Assembly (NCBI GenBank): GCA_004322005.1
Contig: SCRF01000120.1
Location: 1-64,000 of the forward strand
Origin: Rhodanobacter sp.
GTDB lineage: Bacteria > Pseudomonadota > Gammaproteobacteria > Xanthomonadales > Rhodanobacteraceae
DNA length: 64,000 nucleotides
Direction of reading: 5' to 3'
A program made the translations under genes and the position numbers. This document shows, piece after piece, positions 53,861 to 62,773 of this stretch. Under the pieces are notes generated by a model. The model worked only from the letters and a program-made list of their open reading frames with translations. It was not told the DNA's origin and ran no database searches. Every line of letters starts with the position of its first letter. Positions within the stretch are counted from its first letter, which is position 1.

Positions 53861-54199
53861 TCAACCCTTGCCCAGCAGCGCAAAGCTTGCCGGGGAACGC
53901 GCATACACCGCATTGACGCCTTCGTCGCGAACCAGCTGCAGCAGAAATTCGACTTGATCCTCGCGCAGCAGGAATTCGACTTTCACCGGCAGGTCGTCGG
54001 CCAGCTCGAAGAATTGCTCCTCGTGCAGTACGCCATGCCGGCCGAAACCGGCGATCGCGCGGAATACCGAACCGCCGCTCAGACCGTGGCGCTTGGCCTG
54101 TTCCAGCAGCCATTCGGACAACAGCATGCCGCCATGCCTGGCACGCGCATGACAGTAGAAATACAGATGTACACCCTGTTGAACGGTTTCCTGGTTCAT
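53861..54199 (-). CDS. DUF190 family protein
   Basis: MNQETVQQGVHLYFYCHARARHGGMLLSEWLLEQAKRHGLSGGSVFRAIAGFGRHGVLHEE. Confidence 0.88.
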   Translation of the reverse strand: MNQETVQQGVHLYFYCHARARHGGMLLSEWLLEQAKRHGLSGGSVFRAIAGFGRHGVLHEEQFFELADDLPVKVEFLLREDQVEFLLQLVRDEGVNAVYARSPASFALLGKG

Positions 54200-54213
54200 G
54201 GCCGACTCCGGAA

Positions 54214-54600
54214 TCAATAACGCAGCAGGCTGCGGGTGAGCGTGATGCCCAGCACGGTCATCGTCAGCGAGCCGACGACATGTACCGCGACGTGGCCGCT
54301 GAACCAAAGGTACTGCTGGCGCAGCAGCAAGTTGGTGGCTTCGGCCGAGAAGGTGGAGAAGGTGGTGAGGCCGCCGAGGAAGCCGGTCAACACGAACAGC
54401 TGCAGCTCCGGCGACACGGCCTGGAAATGGCGGAACAGGCCGATCGCGCAGCCCATCAGCAGGCCGCCGGTAAGGTTGGCCGCCAGCGTGCCCAGCGGCA
54501 GGGTGGGGAACAGCGGGTTGAGCAGCACGCCCAGTCCGTAGCGCAGCCAGCAACCCAGGGCGCCGCCGACGCCGATGGCAAGGAATCCGGTATAACCCAC
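54214..54600 (-). CDS. crcB: fluoride efflux transporter CrcB/Fluc
   Basis: GTG start; VGYTGFLAIGVGGALGCWLRYGL...PLGTLAANLTGGLLMG...LTGFLGGLTTFSTFSAEA. Confidence 0.96.
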   Translation of the reverse strand: MGYTGFLAIGVGGALGCWLRYGLGVLLNPLFPTLPLGTLAANLTGGLLMGCAIGLFRHFQAVSPELQLFVLTGFLGGLTTFSTFSAEATNLLLRQQYLWFSGHVAVHVVGSLTMTVLGITLTRSLLRY

Positions 54601-54680
54601 GAGCGCATCTCCATCTGAATCTGAGGGGAAGTGTCCGGTTGCCGGGTGGCAGGCACGCCTGCGCCGCCGGAAGCCGGTGG

Positions 54681-54776
54681 TGCAGGCATCATCAACTTCA
54701 ACGCCATCATGCGAGAAGCGGTTTGTTCCGGGGATGCCGAAGGCTTCCTCGAAACGGGAGGCATGCCATCTCCCGG
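54681..54776 (-). promoter_or_regulatory. fluoride riboswitch (crcB motif) candidate
   Basis: GGGAGATGGCATGCCTCCC ... AACAAACCGCTTC...GAAGTTGATGATGCCTGC matches the crcB aptamer layout; directly upstream of crcB on the same strand. Confidence 0.78.
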
Positions 54777-54791
54777 GCATCCATCCTAGCA

Positions 54792-54819
54792 GCCTGTCGG
54801 ACTTTGGTTGGCCGGGCTG
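54792..54819. repeat. partial copy of the end of the 62.56-kb inverted-repeat element
   Basis: gtcggactttggttggccgggctg vs reverse complement of 62.7 kb gtcggactttggtggccgggctg. Confidence 0.65.
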
Positions 54820-54861
54820 TCCTATACTCGCGGCGACCTAGCCTGCACGACCGTTGCCGCC

Positions 54862-56130
54862 ATGAACCCAACCCGTCGCACCGTGCGGCGCAGTCTGCCC
54901 TGGCTGCTGGCCGCGCTGTCGATGATCGGCCCGTTCTCGATCGATGCGGTATTCCCGTCGTTTCCGTTGATCGGCGCACGCTTCGGCGTGGATGCCACCG
55001 CGCTGCAGCAGCTGATCAGCGTGTATCTGATCACCTACGCGGCGATGAGCCTGTTCCACGGCGCGATCTCCGATGCGGTCGGGCGCAAGCCGGTGATCGT
55101 CACCGGCATGCTGCTGTATGCGCTCGCCTCGGCGGGCGCGGCGCTGTCGACCTCGTTTACCATGCTGCTGACGTGCCGCGGCCTGCAGGGCATGTGCGCC
55201 GGCGCCGGGCTGGTGGTGGGGCGCGCGGTGATCCGCGACAGTCTGCATGGTGCCGCTGCGCAACGGCTGATGTCGCGGGTGATGATGATTTTCGCGGTGG
55301 CGCCGGTGATCGCGCCGATGGTCGGCGCACTGCTGCTGTCGCTGAGCGGCTGGCATGGCATCTTCTGGGTGCTGTCGGGCTTCACCGCGACGCTGTCGCT
55401 GGCCTTGCTGCTGTTGCTGGAGGAAACCCACCCGGCCGAACGGCGCACGGCATTTGCGCCGCAGCCCTTGCTGGCCAGCTACGCGTCGTTCGGTCGCGAC
55501 CGCGTGTTCTGGCCGCTGCTGATTTCCAGTGCGGTCAATTTCGCCGGGTTGTTCCTGTACATCGCCTCGGCCCCGCGCATCGTGCGCGAATTGCTGCACT
55601 TGTCGGCGGCAGGTTTTCCGTGGCTGTTCATACCGGTGGTGATCGGCCTGGTCGGCGGTGCGTGGCTGTCCGGCCGGATGGCCGGGCGGGCCAGCGTGGG
55701 CGTCACGGTGAACCTGGGCTATGCCGTGATGTTGCTGGCCTGCGCGCTGCACCTGTTGCTGGCGCAGGTGTTTCCCGAGCCGCGCCTGCCGTGGTCGATG
55801 TTGCCGCTGATCTTGCAGGCGGTCGGGGTGCAACTGGCGTTTCCGACCTTGACGCTGTTGCTGCTGGACCGCTTCCCGCACCAGCGCGGCGGCATTTCCT
55901 CGGTGCAGGCATTTGCCAGCCTGCTGCTCTGCAGTGTCGTTGCCGGGGTGCTGTCGCCGCTGCTCTCGGTCAGCATGCGGCATCTCGCGCTGGGCGCCAC
56001 GGCGCTGACGATCATCGGCGCGTTGTCGTGGTGGCGCTACAGCACGGTCACGCGGCGGCCGTTGACGCAATCGATGGCCAACCGGGATCCCGGCGTGGTC
56101 GTGCAGGCGGAAATCACCGAGCCGCACTGA
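54862..56130 (+). CDS. Bcr/CflA family MFS drug efflux transporter
   Basis: MNPTRRTVRRSLPWLLAALSMIGPFSIDAVFPSFPLIGARFGVDATALQQLISVYLITYA...GAISDAVGRKPVI. Confidence 0.94.
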   Translation: MNPTRRTVRRSLPWLLAALSMIGPFSIDAVFPSFPLIGARFGVDATALQQLISVYLITYAAMSLFHGAISDAVGRKPVIVTGMLLYALASAGAALSTSFTMLLTCRGLQGMCAGAGLVVGRAVIRDSLHGAAAQRLMSRVMMIFAVAPVIAPMVGALLLSLSGWHGIFWVLSGFTATLSLALLLLLEETHPAERRTAFAPQPLLASYASFGRDRVFWPLLISSAVNFAGLFLYIASAPRIVRELLHLSAAGFPWLFIPVVIGLVGGAWLSGRMAGRASVGVTVNLGYAVMLLACALHLLLAQVFPEPRLPWSMLPLILQAVGVQLAFPTLTLLLLDRFPHQRGGISSVQAFASLLLCSVVAGVLSPLLSVSMRHLALGATALTIIGALSWWRYSTVTRRPLTQSMANRDPGVVVQAEITEPH

Positions 56131-56199
56131 ATCGGCGCGATCGGCGGCGCTGCGCACGGCCGCCTTTCGCGGCAATGGCATGAGGGCGGAAGGGGTCCC

Positions 56200-57738
56200 T
56201 CAGCCGTAACTGCGCAATTTCGGCCACAAGCTGCTCCAGGGTATTCGCAGGTGGCGGCAGACGAAGATTTCCGGGTGATCGCGGGTTTCCTCGTTCTCCA
56301 CGCCCTGGCGGTTGCTGACGCGGCCGGCCGGCGTGCAGTCCGCCGGCGCCTTGCGAATGGCTTTCGGGTCCGCGCCCAGCACGATCAGCGTCGTTGGCGG
56401 CGGATTGCCGTAGCCGCGATACCACCAGGAATTGACTCCGCTGATCGCGGCCGGCAGACCCAGCGCAGGGCCGTACAGTTCGATCGCGCCGGCCTCGCCA
56501 TAGTTGCTGGCGAGCACGCCCGTCTGCGCGCGCTCGCCGGCCGGCAGGGCGCGGTAGATGCTGGCGACCTGAGCGACCAGTTGCCGCCAGCCGATCTGTT
56601 CGGCGAAGTCGTCCTGCACCGTACGGCTGATGCGCCAGCCGATGGAGTTCACCGGTGCCAGTGGCAGGGCTACCGCAGCACTGCTGACAGCGGCCATGGC
56701 AAGCAGGATCCCGGTGGCGATGCGCAGACCCCGCGCGGCGCCTGGCCGCAGGCGGGCCAGCCAGCGTTCGCCCGCGACGGCACCGGCAGCGAACAGCATC
56801 GGATACGCCGGTGCCATGTAGTAGGCGCGGCCCTGGCCCAGCGCAAACAGCGCCAGCGGGACCAGGAACAGCCACGCCAGCATGCGATAGCGGACCGCGT
56901 CCTTCGCCCACATCACGAACCCCAGCCCGCCCAGCCACAGCGGCAGCGTGAACAGGCTGGCATTGACATACAGCTGTTGGCTGAAAAAGCCGTCGGCGCG
57001 ACCGATGCGGACGTCACGCGCATGGATGTGCCGGATGAAATCCAGATACACGAAATCATGCCGGATCTGCCATAGCAGGTTCGGCAGGAACAGCAGCAGC
57101 GACAGCGCCACCCCACCCCACAGCCATGGACTGGCGAGCTGTCGGCGCAGCGTTGTGGCCAGGACGCCCGCGGCCAGCCCGGCAACGCAGAACAGCATGG
57201 TGTAGCGCGTGAGCATGCCCAGCCCGACGGCCAGGCCGATCGCCAGCCACCAACGCGGATTGCCGCTGTTCAGCAGGCGCACGACGAGCCATGCCAGCAG
57301 CACCCACCAGAGAAAATCGAAGGTGACGTACATGAACTCGCTGCCCACCAGCAGCGAGAACGGCATGCATGCCGTGGCCAGTGCGGCGGCCAGCTGCGCG
57401 CCGCGATGGCCGCCCATGTCGCGCGCGATCAGCCCGGCCAGCAGCATGGCGGCGCACTGCGCCAGTGCGGAGAAGAAGCGGAAGCCGGCCAGCGAGGTAC
57501 CGAACAGCGCCAGTTCGATCCGGCCGACGAACGGCGTCAGCGGCGGATAGGCGACGTAGCCCCAGGCCAGATGCCTGGCGTCGGCGAGCACGGCCAGTTC
57601 GTCGCGATGGAATCCGTAGTGGCGGTCGAGCAGTACCTGAAGCAGCAGCCTCAGGCAGGCCAGCGCGAGCAGCACGACAAGATCCGCGGAGCGCGGAGTG
57701 AGCCTTGACCAACGCATCGGAGGTGTCGCCACGGTCAT
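56200..57738 (-). CDS. glycosyltransferase family 39 (ArnT/PMT-like) membrane protein
   Basis: LDRHYGFHRDELAVLADARHLAWGYVAYPPLTPFVGRIE, multi-TM. Confidence 0.92.
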   Translation of the reverse strand: MTVATPPMRWSRLTPRSADLVVLLALACLRLLLQVLLDRHYGFHRDELAVLADARHLAWGYVAYPPLTPFVGRIELALFGTSLAGFRFFSALAQCAAMLLAGLIARDMGGHRGAQLAAALATACMPFSLLVGSEFMYVTFDFLWWVLLAWLVVRLLNSGNPRWWLAIGLAVGLGMLTRYTMLFCVAGLAAGVLATTLRRQLASPWLWGGVALSLLLFLPNLLWQIRHDFVYLDFIRHIHARDVRIGRADGFFSQQLYVNASLFTLPLWLGGLGFVMWAKDAVRYRMLAWLFLVPLALFALGQGRAYYMAPAYPMLFAAGAVAGERWLARLRPGAARGLRIATGILLAMAAVSSAAVALPLAPVNSIGWRISRTVQDDFAEQIGWRQLVAQVASIYRALPAGERAQTGVLASNYGEAGAIELYGPALGLPAAISGVNSWWYRGYGNPPPTTLIVLGADPKAIRKAPADCTPAGRVSNRQGVENEETRDHPEIFVCRHLRIPWSSLWPKLRSYG

Positions 57739-57870
57739 GTGATGGCACAGCGTAACCCGGGAGGGATGGCGGCCGGAACAGGCGTCGGGATGCTTCCGTT
57801 GCGGACGCGGTGCCTGCGCTCCCGGAACCTGTCAATGCATGGGTGAAGACGAAAACCGGATGCGGCCCCA

Positions 57871-58413
57871 TCAGGGTTGCCGGATCCCGCCTCGCGTTGT
57901 TCCATGACCGTCGGCCGTCAGCAGTTGATGATCGACCAGCCAGCGCCGGGCATCGTCGGCGTCCTGCTCGAACCAGGCGCGGGTCGAGCCGAGCCGGAAC
58001 GAATAGCCCCATGCATCCATGTCCGTCATCAGGCGTGCGCGGCCGACACCCGGCAACTGGTCGGCCAGCACGATCTGCAGGTAGCAGGTGGCGTCTTCCT
58101 CCTCGATCGAGTCGGTGGCGTCGGTGTGCACGGCGGCGCGGCGTTCGGGCGCCAGCACGATCAGGTGGCAGGCTTCGTGCAGCAGCGAATGGACCGGGGT
58201 GTCGTCGCGCGCATGAACCGTGGCGCCGATGATGCCGGCTTCCTCGTCGCCCCAGAAACTGCCGGGGATCGGTTCGCCCGCGGCGACGCGCTGCAGGCGC
58301 AGGTCGAAACGGGCGAGCAGGGCGGACGGCGCGTCGAAGCCGATCCGGCCCACCCGCAGCACGTCGCTGGCCGGGTTGCCGGATTCGGGAAGGGTGTCTG
58401 CTTCGGAATGCAT
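57871..58413 (-). CDS. conserved hypothetical protein with HEXXH metallopeptidase-like motif
   Basis: VHSLLHEACHLIVL; 180 aa. Confidence 0.72.
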   Translation of the reverse strand: MHSEADTLPESGNPASDVLRVGRIGFDAPSALLARFDLRLQRVAAGEPIPGSFWGDEEAGIIGATVHARDDTPVHSLLHEACHLIVLAPERRAAVHTDATDSIEEEDATCYLQIVLADQLPGVGRARLMTDMDAWGYSFRLGSTRAWFEQDADDARRWLVDHQLLTADGHGTTRGGIRQP

Positions 58414-58522
58414 TTGCGTGCGCGGAGGACGCCGATCGGTGAGGTGATGGAACAGCGCCGGGTGGCGATGGACGCCCGGTGAAAAGCGGATGGCGATGCC
58501 GTCGCGGGACCGGTCGGAGCGC

Positions 58523-58819
58523 CTACCCGATCGTGGCTTCGTTCCGGGTCGGGTTTCCGGCGGCCGGCTTGCCTTCCGGCAGGGTGACCGAGAGTTCCAG
58601 TATCTCGTGGCCGCTGTCGCGTTCGAAATTGATGTTGATCGCGTCGAGATCGACGTGAACGTATTTCTTGATCACTTCGAGCAGCTCGTTGCGCATCATC
58701 GGCAGGTAGTCCGGCGCGCCGCGGGTGGAACGTTCCTGCGCCACGATGATGCGCAGACGCTCGCGTGCCACGGTGGCGGTCGATTCCGGCTTGCGCTTAA
58801 GGAAATCAAGGATACCCAT
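58523..58819 (-). CDS. minE: cell division topological specificity factor MinE
   Basis: MGILDFLKRKPESTATVARERLRIIVAQERSTRGAPDYLPMMRNELLEVIKKYV. Confidence 0.97.
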   Translation of the reverse strand: MGILDFLKRKPESTATVARERLRIIVAQERSTRGAPDYLPMMRNELLEVIKKYVHVDLDAININFERDSGHEILELSVTLPEGKPAAGNPTRNEATIG

Positions 58820-58824
58820 CGTGG

Positions 58825-59640
58825 TCAACCTCCGAACACGCGCTGGAGAAAGCCTTTCTTCGGCACATCGATGAAGCGCAGCGGGCGCACTTCGCCGAGG
58901 ATGCGGGCCACGGTATCGCTGTAGGCCTGTCCGGCCAGTGAATTGGCGTCGACGATCACCGGGATGCCGTTGTTGGATGCGGTTAGCACGTTTTCCGATT
59001 CGGGGATCACGCCGACCACTTCGATGCCCAGGATTTCCTCGACATCCTTCACGCTGAGCATTTCGCCGATGGCGACCCGGGTCGGGTTGTAGCGGGTCAG
59101 CAGCAGATGCTGGGTGACCGGGCCCTCGCCGCGTTCGGCGCGCCGGGTCTTGCTGGCGAGCAGGCCGAGAATGCGATCGGAGTCGCGCACCGAGGACACT
59201 TCCGGATTGACCACCACCACGGCGTGGTCGGCGAAATACATCGCCAGGTGCGCGCCTTTCTCGATGCCGGCGGGCGAATCGCACACGACGTAGTCGAAGC
59301 CGTCCCCGGACAGCCCGTCGAGCACTTTCTCCACGCCCTCCTGAGTCAGTGCGTCCTTGTCGCGGGTCTGGCTGGCGGCCAGCACGTAAAGGTTGTCGTA
59401 GCGCTTGTCCTTGATCAGCGACTGCTTGAGCGTGGACTCGCCGTGCACGACATTGATGAAGTCGTACACCACGCGCCGCTCGCAGCCCATGATCAGGTCG
59501 AGGTTGCGCAGGCCGACGTCGAAATCGATCACGGCGACTTTCTTGCCGGCCATCGCCAGGCCGGTGGCCAGTGAGGCGCTGGTCGTGGTCTTGCCGACAC
59601 CGCCTTTGCCGGAAGTGACGACGATAATCTCAGCAGTCAA
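58825..59640 (-). CDS. minD: septum site-determining protein MinD
   Basis: LTAEIIVVTSGKGGVGKTTTSASLATGLAMAGKKVAVIDFDVGLRNLDLIMGCERRVVYDFINVV; probable TTG start. Confidence 0.97.
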   Translation of the reverse strand: MTAEIIVVTSGKGGVGKTTTSASLATGLAMAGKKVAVIDFDVGLRNLDLIMGCERRVVYDFINVVHGESTLKQSLIKDKRYDNLYVLAASQTRDKDALTQEGVEKVLDGLSGDGFDYVVCDSPAGIEKGAHLAMYFADHAVVVVNPEVSSVRDSDRILGLLASKTRRAERGEGPVTQHLLLTRYNPTRVAIGEMLSVKDVEEILGIEVVGVIPESENVLTASNNGIPVIVDANSLAGQAYSDTVARILGEVRPLRFIDVPKKGFLQRVFGG

Positions 59641-59675
59641 GGGCTCATCTCCGGATGGTTCTTCTTGTTGGGTGG

Positions 59676-60458
59676 TTACAGTTTCGCGAGCAGCAGTTTT
59701 TCGCCTTCGAGCCAGCATTGCACGGACTGGCCCTCGAGGTCGTCTGGTATTTGTTCGAATACGCGGTAATGGCCGGCGATCGCCACCAGTTCGGCGCGGA
59801 AGTCGGACACGTAGATGCGGGCCGTCTCGTCGCCCTGGGCACCGGCCATGGCGCGGCCGCGCAGGCTGCCGTAGACATGGATGTTGCCGTCGGCGATCAC
59901 TTCGGCGCCGTTGGCGATGGCGCCGGTGACGATCAGGTCGCGATCGCGGGCATAGATTTGCTGGCCGGAACGAACCGAGCCGGCATGATGCTGGGCACCT
60001 TGCCGGCTGCCCGGCGCCGGCACGGACAGGATCGGTTCGCGCTGCTGTTCGCGCGCTGCCGTTTCGCTGCGACGTGCCGGTTCCGCCGAGGCCGGCGCCG
60101 CCGCCCCGGCCCCGGCCGGTTCATAGGCGGCGCGGAACTTGGCGATCAGCGGCAAGCCCATGCGGCTGGCCAGCGCTTCGGTATCGCTGGTGCCGTAGGC
60201 CAGCCCGACGGGCAGCATGCCGGCGCGGCGCACCGCTTCGAGCAGCGCGTTGACGGCAGCGTCGTCCGGCAGGTTGAGCAGATGACTGAGATCCAGCACC
60301 ACCGCTGCACGGGAAAACATCTGCGGCGCGGCGCGCACGCGCCGTTCCAGTTCGTCGCACAGTGCGGCAGCATCGACCCGGCGCACTCGCACACAGGCGA
60401 TGCCGACCTGGCCGAAACGCAGGTCACAGGCGTCGGAGGTATCGACCTTCGCATTCAT
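59676..60458 (-). CDS. minC: septum site-determining protein MinC
   Basis: VRSGQQIYARDRDLIVTGAIANGAEVIADGNIHVYGSLRGRAMAGAQGDETARI. Confidence 0.96.
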   Translation of the reverse strand: MNAKVDTSDACDLRFGQVGIACVRVRRVDAAALCDELERRVRAAPQMFSRAAVVLDLSHLLNLPDDAAVNALLEAVRRAGMLPVGLAYGTSDTEALASRMGLPLIAKFRAAYEPAGAGAAAPASAEPARRSETAAREQQREPILSVPAPGSRQGAQHHAGSVRSGQQIYARDRDLIVTGAIANGAEVIADGNIHVYGSLRGRAMAGAQGDETARIYVSDFRAELVAIAGHYRVFEQIPDDLEGQSVQCWLEGEKLLLAKL

Positions 60459-61072
60459 GGATGCCGATCTCCGGCGACGCGGCGTGGACCGGCGTCTTGC
60501 GATACGGGGCGGCGTTCGGCCAGCCACGGCACGTCCGGCAGCCCGCCATGATCGAGCCAGGTATCGCGCACGTAGGCGTAGCTGGGCAGATCCCTGGCCA
60601 GCAGGCTGACCTGCGGGCCATCCTTGCCCATGCGCTGCTGTCCCACTTCCTGAAAGCCGTAGGTGCCGTGGAACAGCACCACCACGTCGTCGCGCGGCTC
60701 CAGGAACACCTCGCAGGCGAGCAGCGGCACGCGCACCTCGGCATAACTGTGCACGTCGGAATAGAAGATCCGGCCCAGCCCGTGCCTTCGATAGGCGTTG
60801 GCGATCACGATGCGGTCGATGTAGACGAATTGCGGGTAATGCTCGGAAAACCAGCGGTAGTTGGGGCTTTCGTAATCGCTGCCTTCGCGCAGAGCGATCA
60901 GGAACCCGGCCAGCTGGCCGTCGATTTCGGCGACGCGGAAATATTCGGCGTGTTCGTAGAAGTAGCGCAGGCGGGCCGCATCAAGGGCGAGGATGGAGCG
61001 ACCGGCGATGTTGTTGAGCGCCAGTACCGCATTCAGGTCGTGCTCGCGCACGTCGCGGATGGCAAGGGCCAT
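60455..61072 (-). CDS. GNAT family N-acetyltransferase
   Basis: MALAIRDVREHDLNAVLALNN...YIDRIVIANAYRRHGLGRIFYSDVHSYA. Confidence 0.88.
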   Translation of the reverse strand: MALAIRDVREHDLNAVLALNNIAGRSILALDAARLRYFYEHAEYFRVAEIDGQLAGFLIALREGSDYESPNYRWFSEHYPQFVYIDRIVIANAYRRHGLGRIFYSDVHSYAEVRVPLLACEVFLEPRDDVVVLFHGTYGFQEVGQQRMGKDGPQVSLLARDLPSYAYVRDTWLDHGGLPDVPWLAERRPVSQDAGPRRVAGDRHP

Positions 61073-61228
61073 TCGTTGCTCCGCAATGGTGGATTCGGGG
61101 ACGAAACCGGTCGACGGTCCCGCACTGACGTACATTATGGCATGCAGGCGTGACCAGTACATCTTGCGCAGGGCATGTAAAAGCTTCGTAAATTGGCGGT
61201 GTCCGTGGCTGGCGCTGCGGCAGGCATG

Positions 61229-62500
61229 ACTTTGCGCCGATTGCGCGAATGGTCCGCACGTCCAATCATGCACGGCATGCGCTGGTCATTCTTCAATCAC
61301 ATCCGTCTGCTGCGTTATGCGGGCTTCTTCACCTATCTGTCGGTGGGGACGCCGCTGATCACCAGCTGGGCCACCGAGCGGCTGGACCAGCTGCAGCGAC
61401 CGAATTTTTCGCTGCTGCTGTGGACGCTGTGCTACCTGGTGTTCGGCCTGATGTACTGGCTGTTGACCAGCAACCTGGGGTCGCGGCGCTATCCGGGCCT
61501 GAAGCTGCTCGGGTTGGCCTTGATGACGGCGGCGGCGGTGGCGGTGGGCTGGTACAGCCACAGCGGATTGTCGGCGATGCTGATGGTGGTGGCTTCGGTG
61601 GTGCTGCCCTGGCTGCTGCCGTTCTGGCTGGGCGTCTTCTGGCTGGTGCTGCAGCACCTGAGTCTGGTCGCGGTCTTCGCCACGTTTCCGGAATACGACC
61701 ACAGCGTGGCGGTGGGATTCCTGCAGGCCAGCATCTATCTGGGCATCTCGGTGCTGGTGTTCGTCACCTCGACGGTGGCCAGCCAGCAAGCCGAGCAACG
61801 CGAGGCGCAGCGCCGGCTCAATGCCGAACTGCTGGCCACCCGGGCGTTGCTGGCCGAGTCCAGCCGCATCGCCGAGCGCATGCGCATCGCCCGCGACCTG
61901 CATGACCTGATCGGCCATCATCTGACCGCGCTGAGCCTGAATCTCGAGGTGGCCAGCCATCTCACCAACGAGGCGGCGGCGGCCCACGTGCGCAATGCGC
62001 AGAGCACCGCCAGGCATCTGCTCACGGATGTGCGCGAGGCGGTCAGCGAGTTGCGCCAGGACGATGCCATCGACCTCACCCAGGCGCTGCGCAGCCTGAC
62101 CGAAGGCGTGCCCGGACTGACCGTGCACGTGGTGATGCCGCCGCGCTTCAGCGTGGAGGACCCGCGCCGCGCGCAGGTGTTGCTGCGCTGCGCGCAGGAG
62201 ATCATCACCAATACCGCCAAACATGCCGGCGCGCGCAACCTGTGGCTGAACTTCGCCTATGCCGAGGCGAGCCTGCTGGGCCTGCATGCGCGCGACGACG
62301 GTCGTGGTGCGGCACGGGTCGAGCCAGGCAACGGCCTGTCCGGGATGCGCGAGCGGCTGGCCGAATTCGGCGGCAGCCTGACGCTGGATACCGACCTTGG
62401 CCAGGGCTTTGCGCTGACCGTGCGATTGCCGCTGGACGAGCACGCGGCGCTGGCGCACGCGCCGACGCGATTTGAACCACCGGCGTTGAATGTGTCGTAA
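61229..62500 (+). CDS. sensor histidine kinase (HisKA_3/NarL type)
   Basis: RMRIARDLHDLIGHHLTALSLNLEVA; EIITNTAKHAGARNLWL; DDGRGAARVEPGNGLSGMRERLAEFGG. Confidence 0.95.
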   Translation, partial: TLRRLREWSARPIMHGMRWSFFNHIRLLRYAGFFTYLSVGTPLITSWATERLDQLQRPNFSLLLWTLCYLVFGLMYWLLTSNLGSRRYPGLKLLGLALMTAAAVAVGWYSHSGLSAMLMVVASVVLPWLLPFWLGVFWLVLQHLSLVAVFATFPEYDHSVAVGFLQASIYLGISVLVFVTSTVASQQAEQREAQRRLNAELLATRALLAESSRIAERMRIARDLHDLIGHHLTALSLNLEVASHLTNEAAAAHVRNAQSTARHLLTDVREAVSELRQDDAIDLTQALRSLTEGVPGLTVHVVMPPRFSVEDPRRAQVLLRCAQEIITNTAKHAGARNLWLNFAYAEASLLGLHARDDGRGAARVEPGNGLSGMRERLAEFGGSLTLDTDLGQGFALTVRLPLDEHAALAHAPTRFEPPALNVS

Positions 62501-62561
62501 TGTGGGCGGCTCGCATTGCCGTGCGAGAATGCCCATTGATCGAGAATGGCGCCAGGTGCCT

Positions 62562-62708
62562 GTCGGGCTTTGGTGGTCGAGACGAGAATTCGGCTGCGCG
62601 AGGACTGATTTCTGACGCTTCGCCGGTCCATGGTGGTTCCATGGGCCAGGAAGCGGCGAGAATATGGACCGCACAGCCGGCTTCGCAGCCCGGCCACCAA
62701 AGTCCGAC
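62562..62708. mobile_element. inverted-repeat (MITE-like) element between sensor kinase and response regulator
   Basis: left gtcgggctttggtggtcg / right cggccaccaaagtccgac, 16 of 18 complementary; related half-copy at 54792. Confidence 0.6.
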
Positions 62709-62729
62709 CGGCCTTCCCGGGAAGGCCGG
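62708..62729. promoter_or_regulatory. 22-nt perfect palindrome upstream of the response regulator
   Basis: CCGGCCTTCCCGGGAAGGCCGG. Confidence 0.55.
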
Positions 62730-62773
62730 GTTCCGGTGCCATCTCATGAATCACGCTTGCCCGAGGATTCGCG

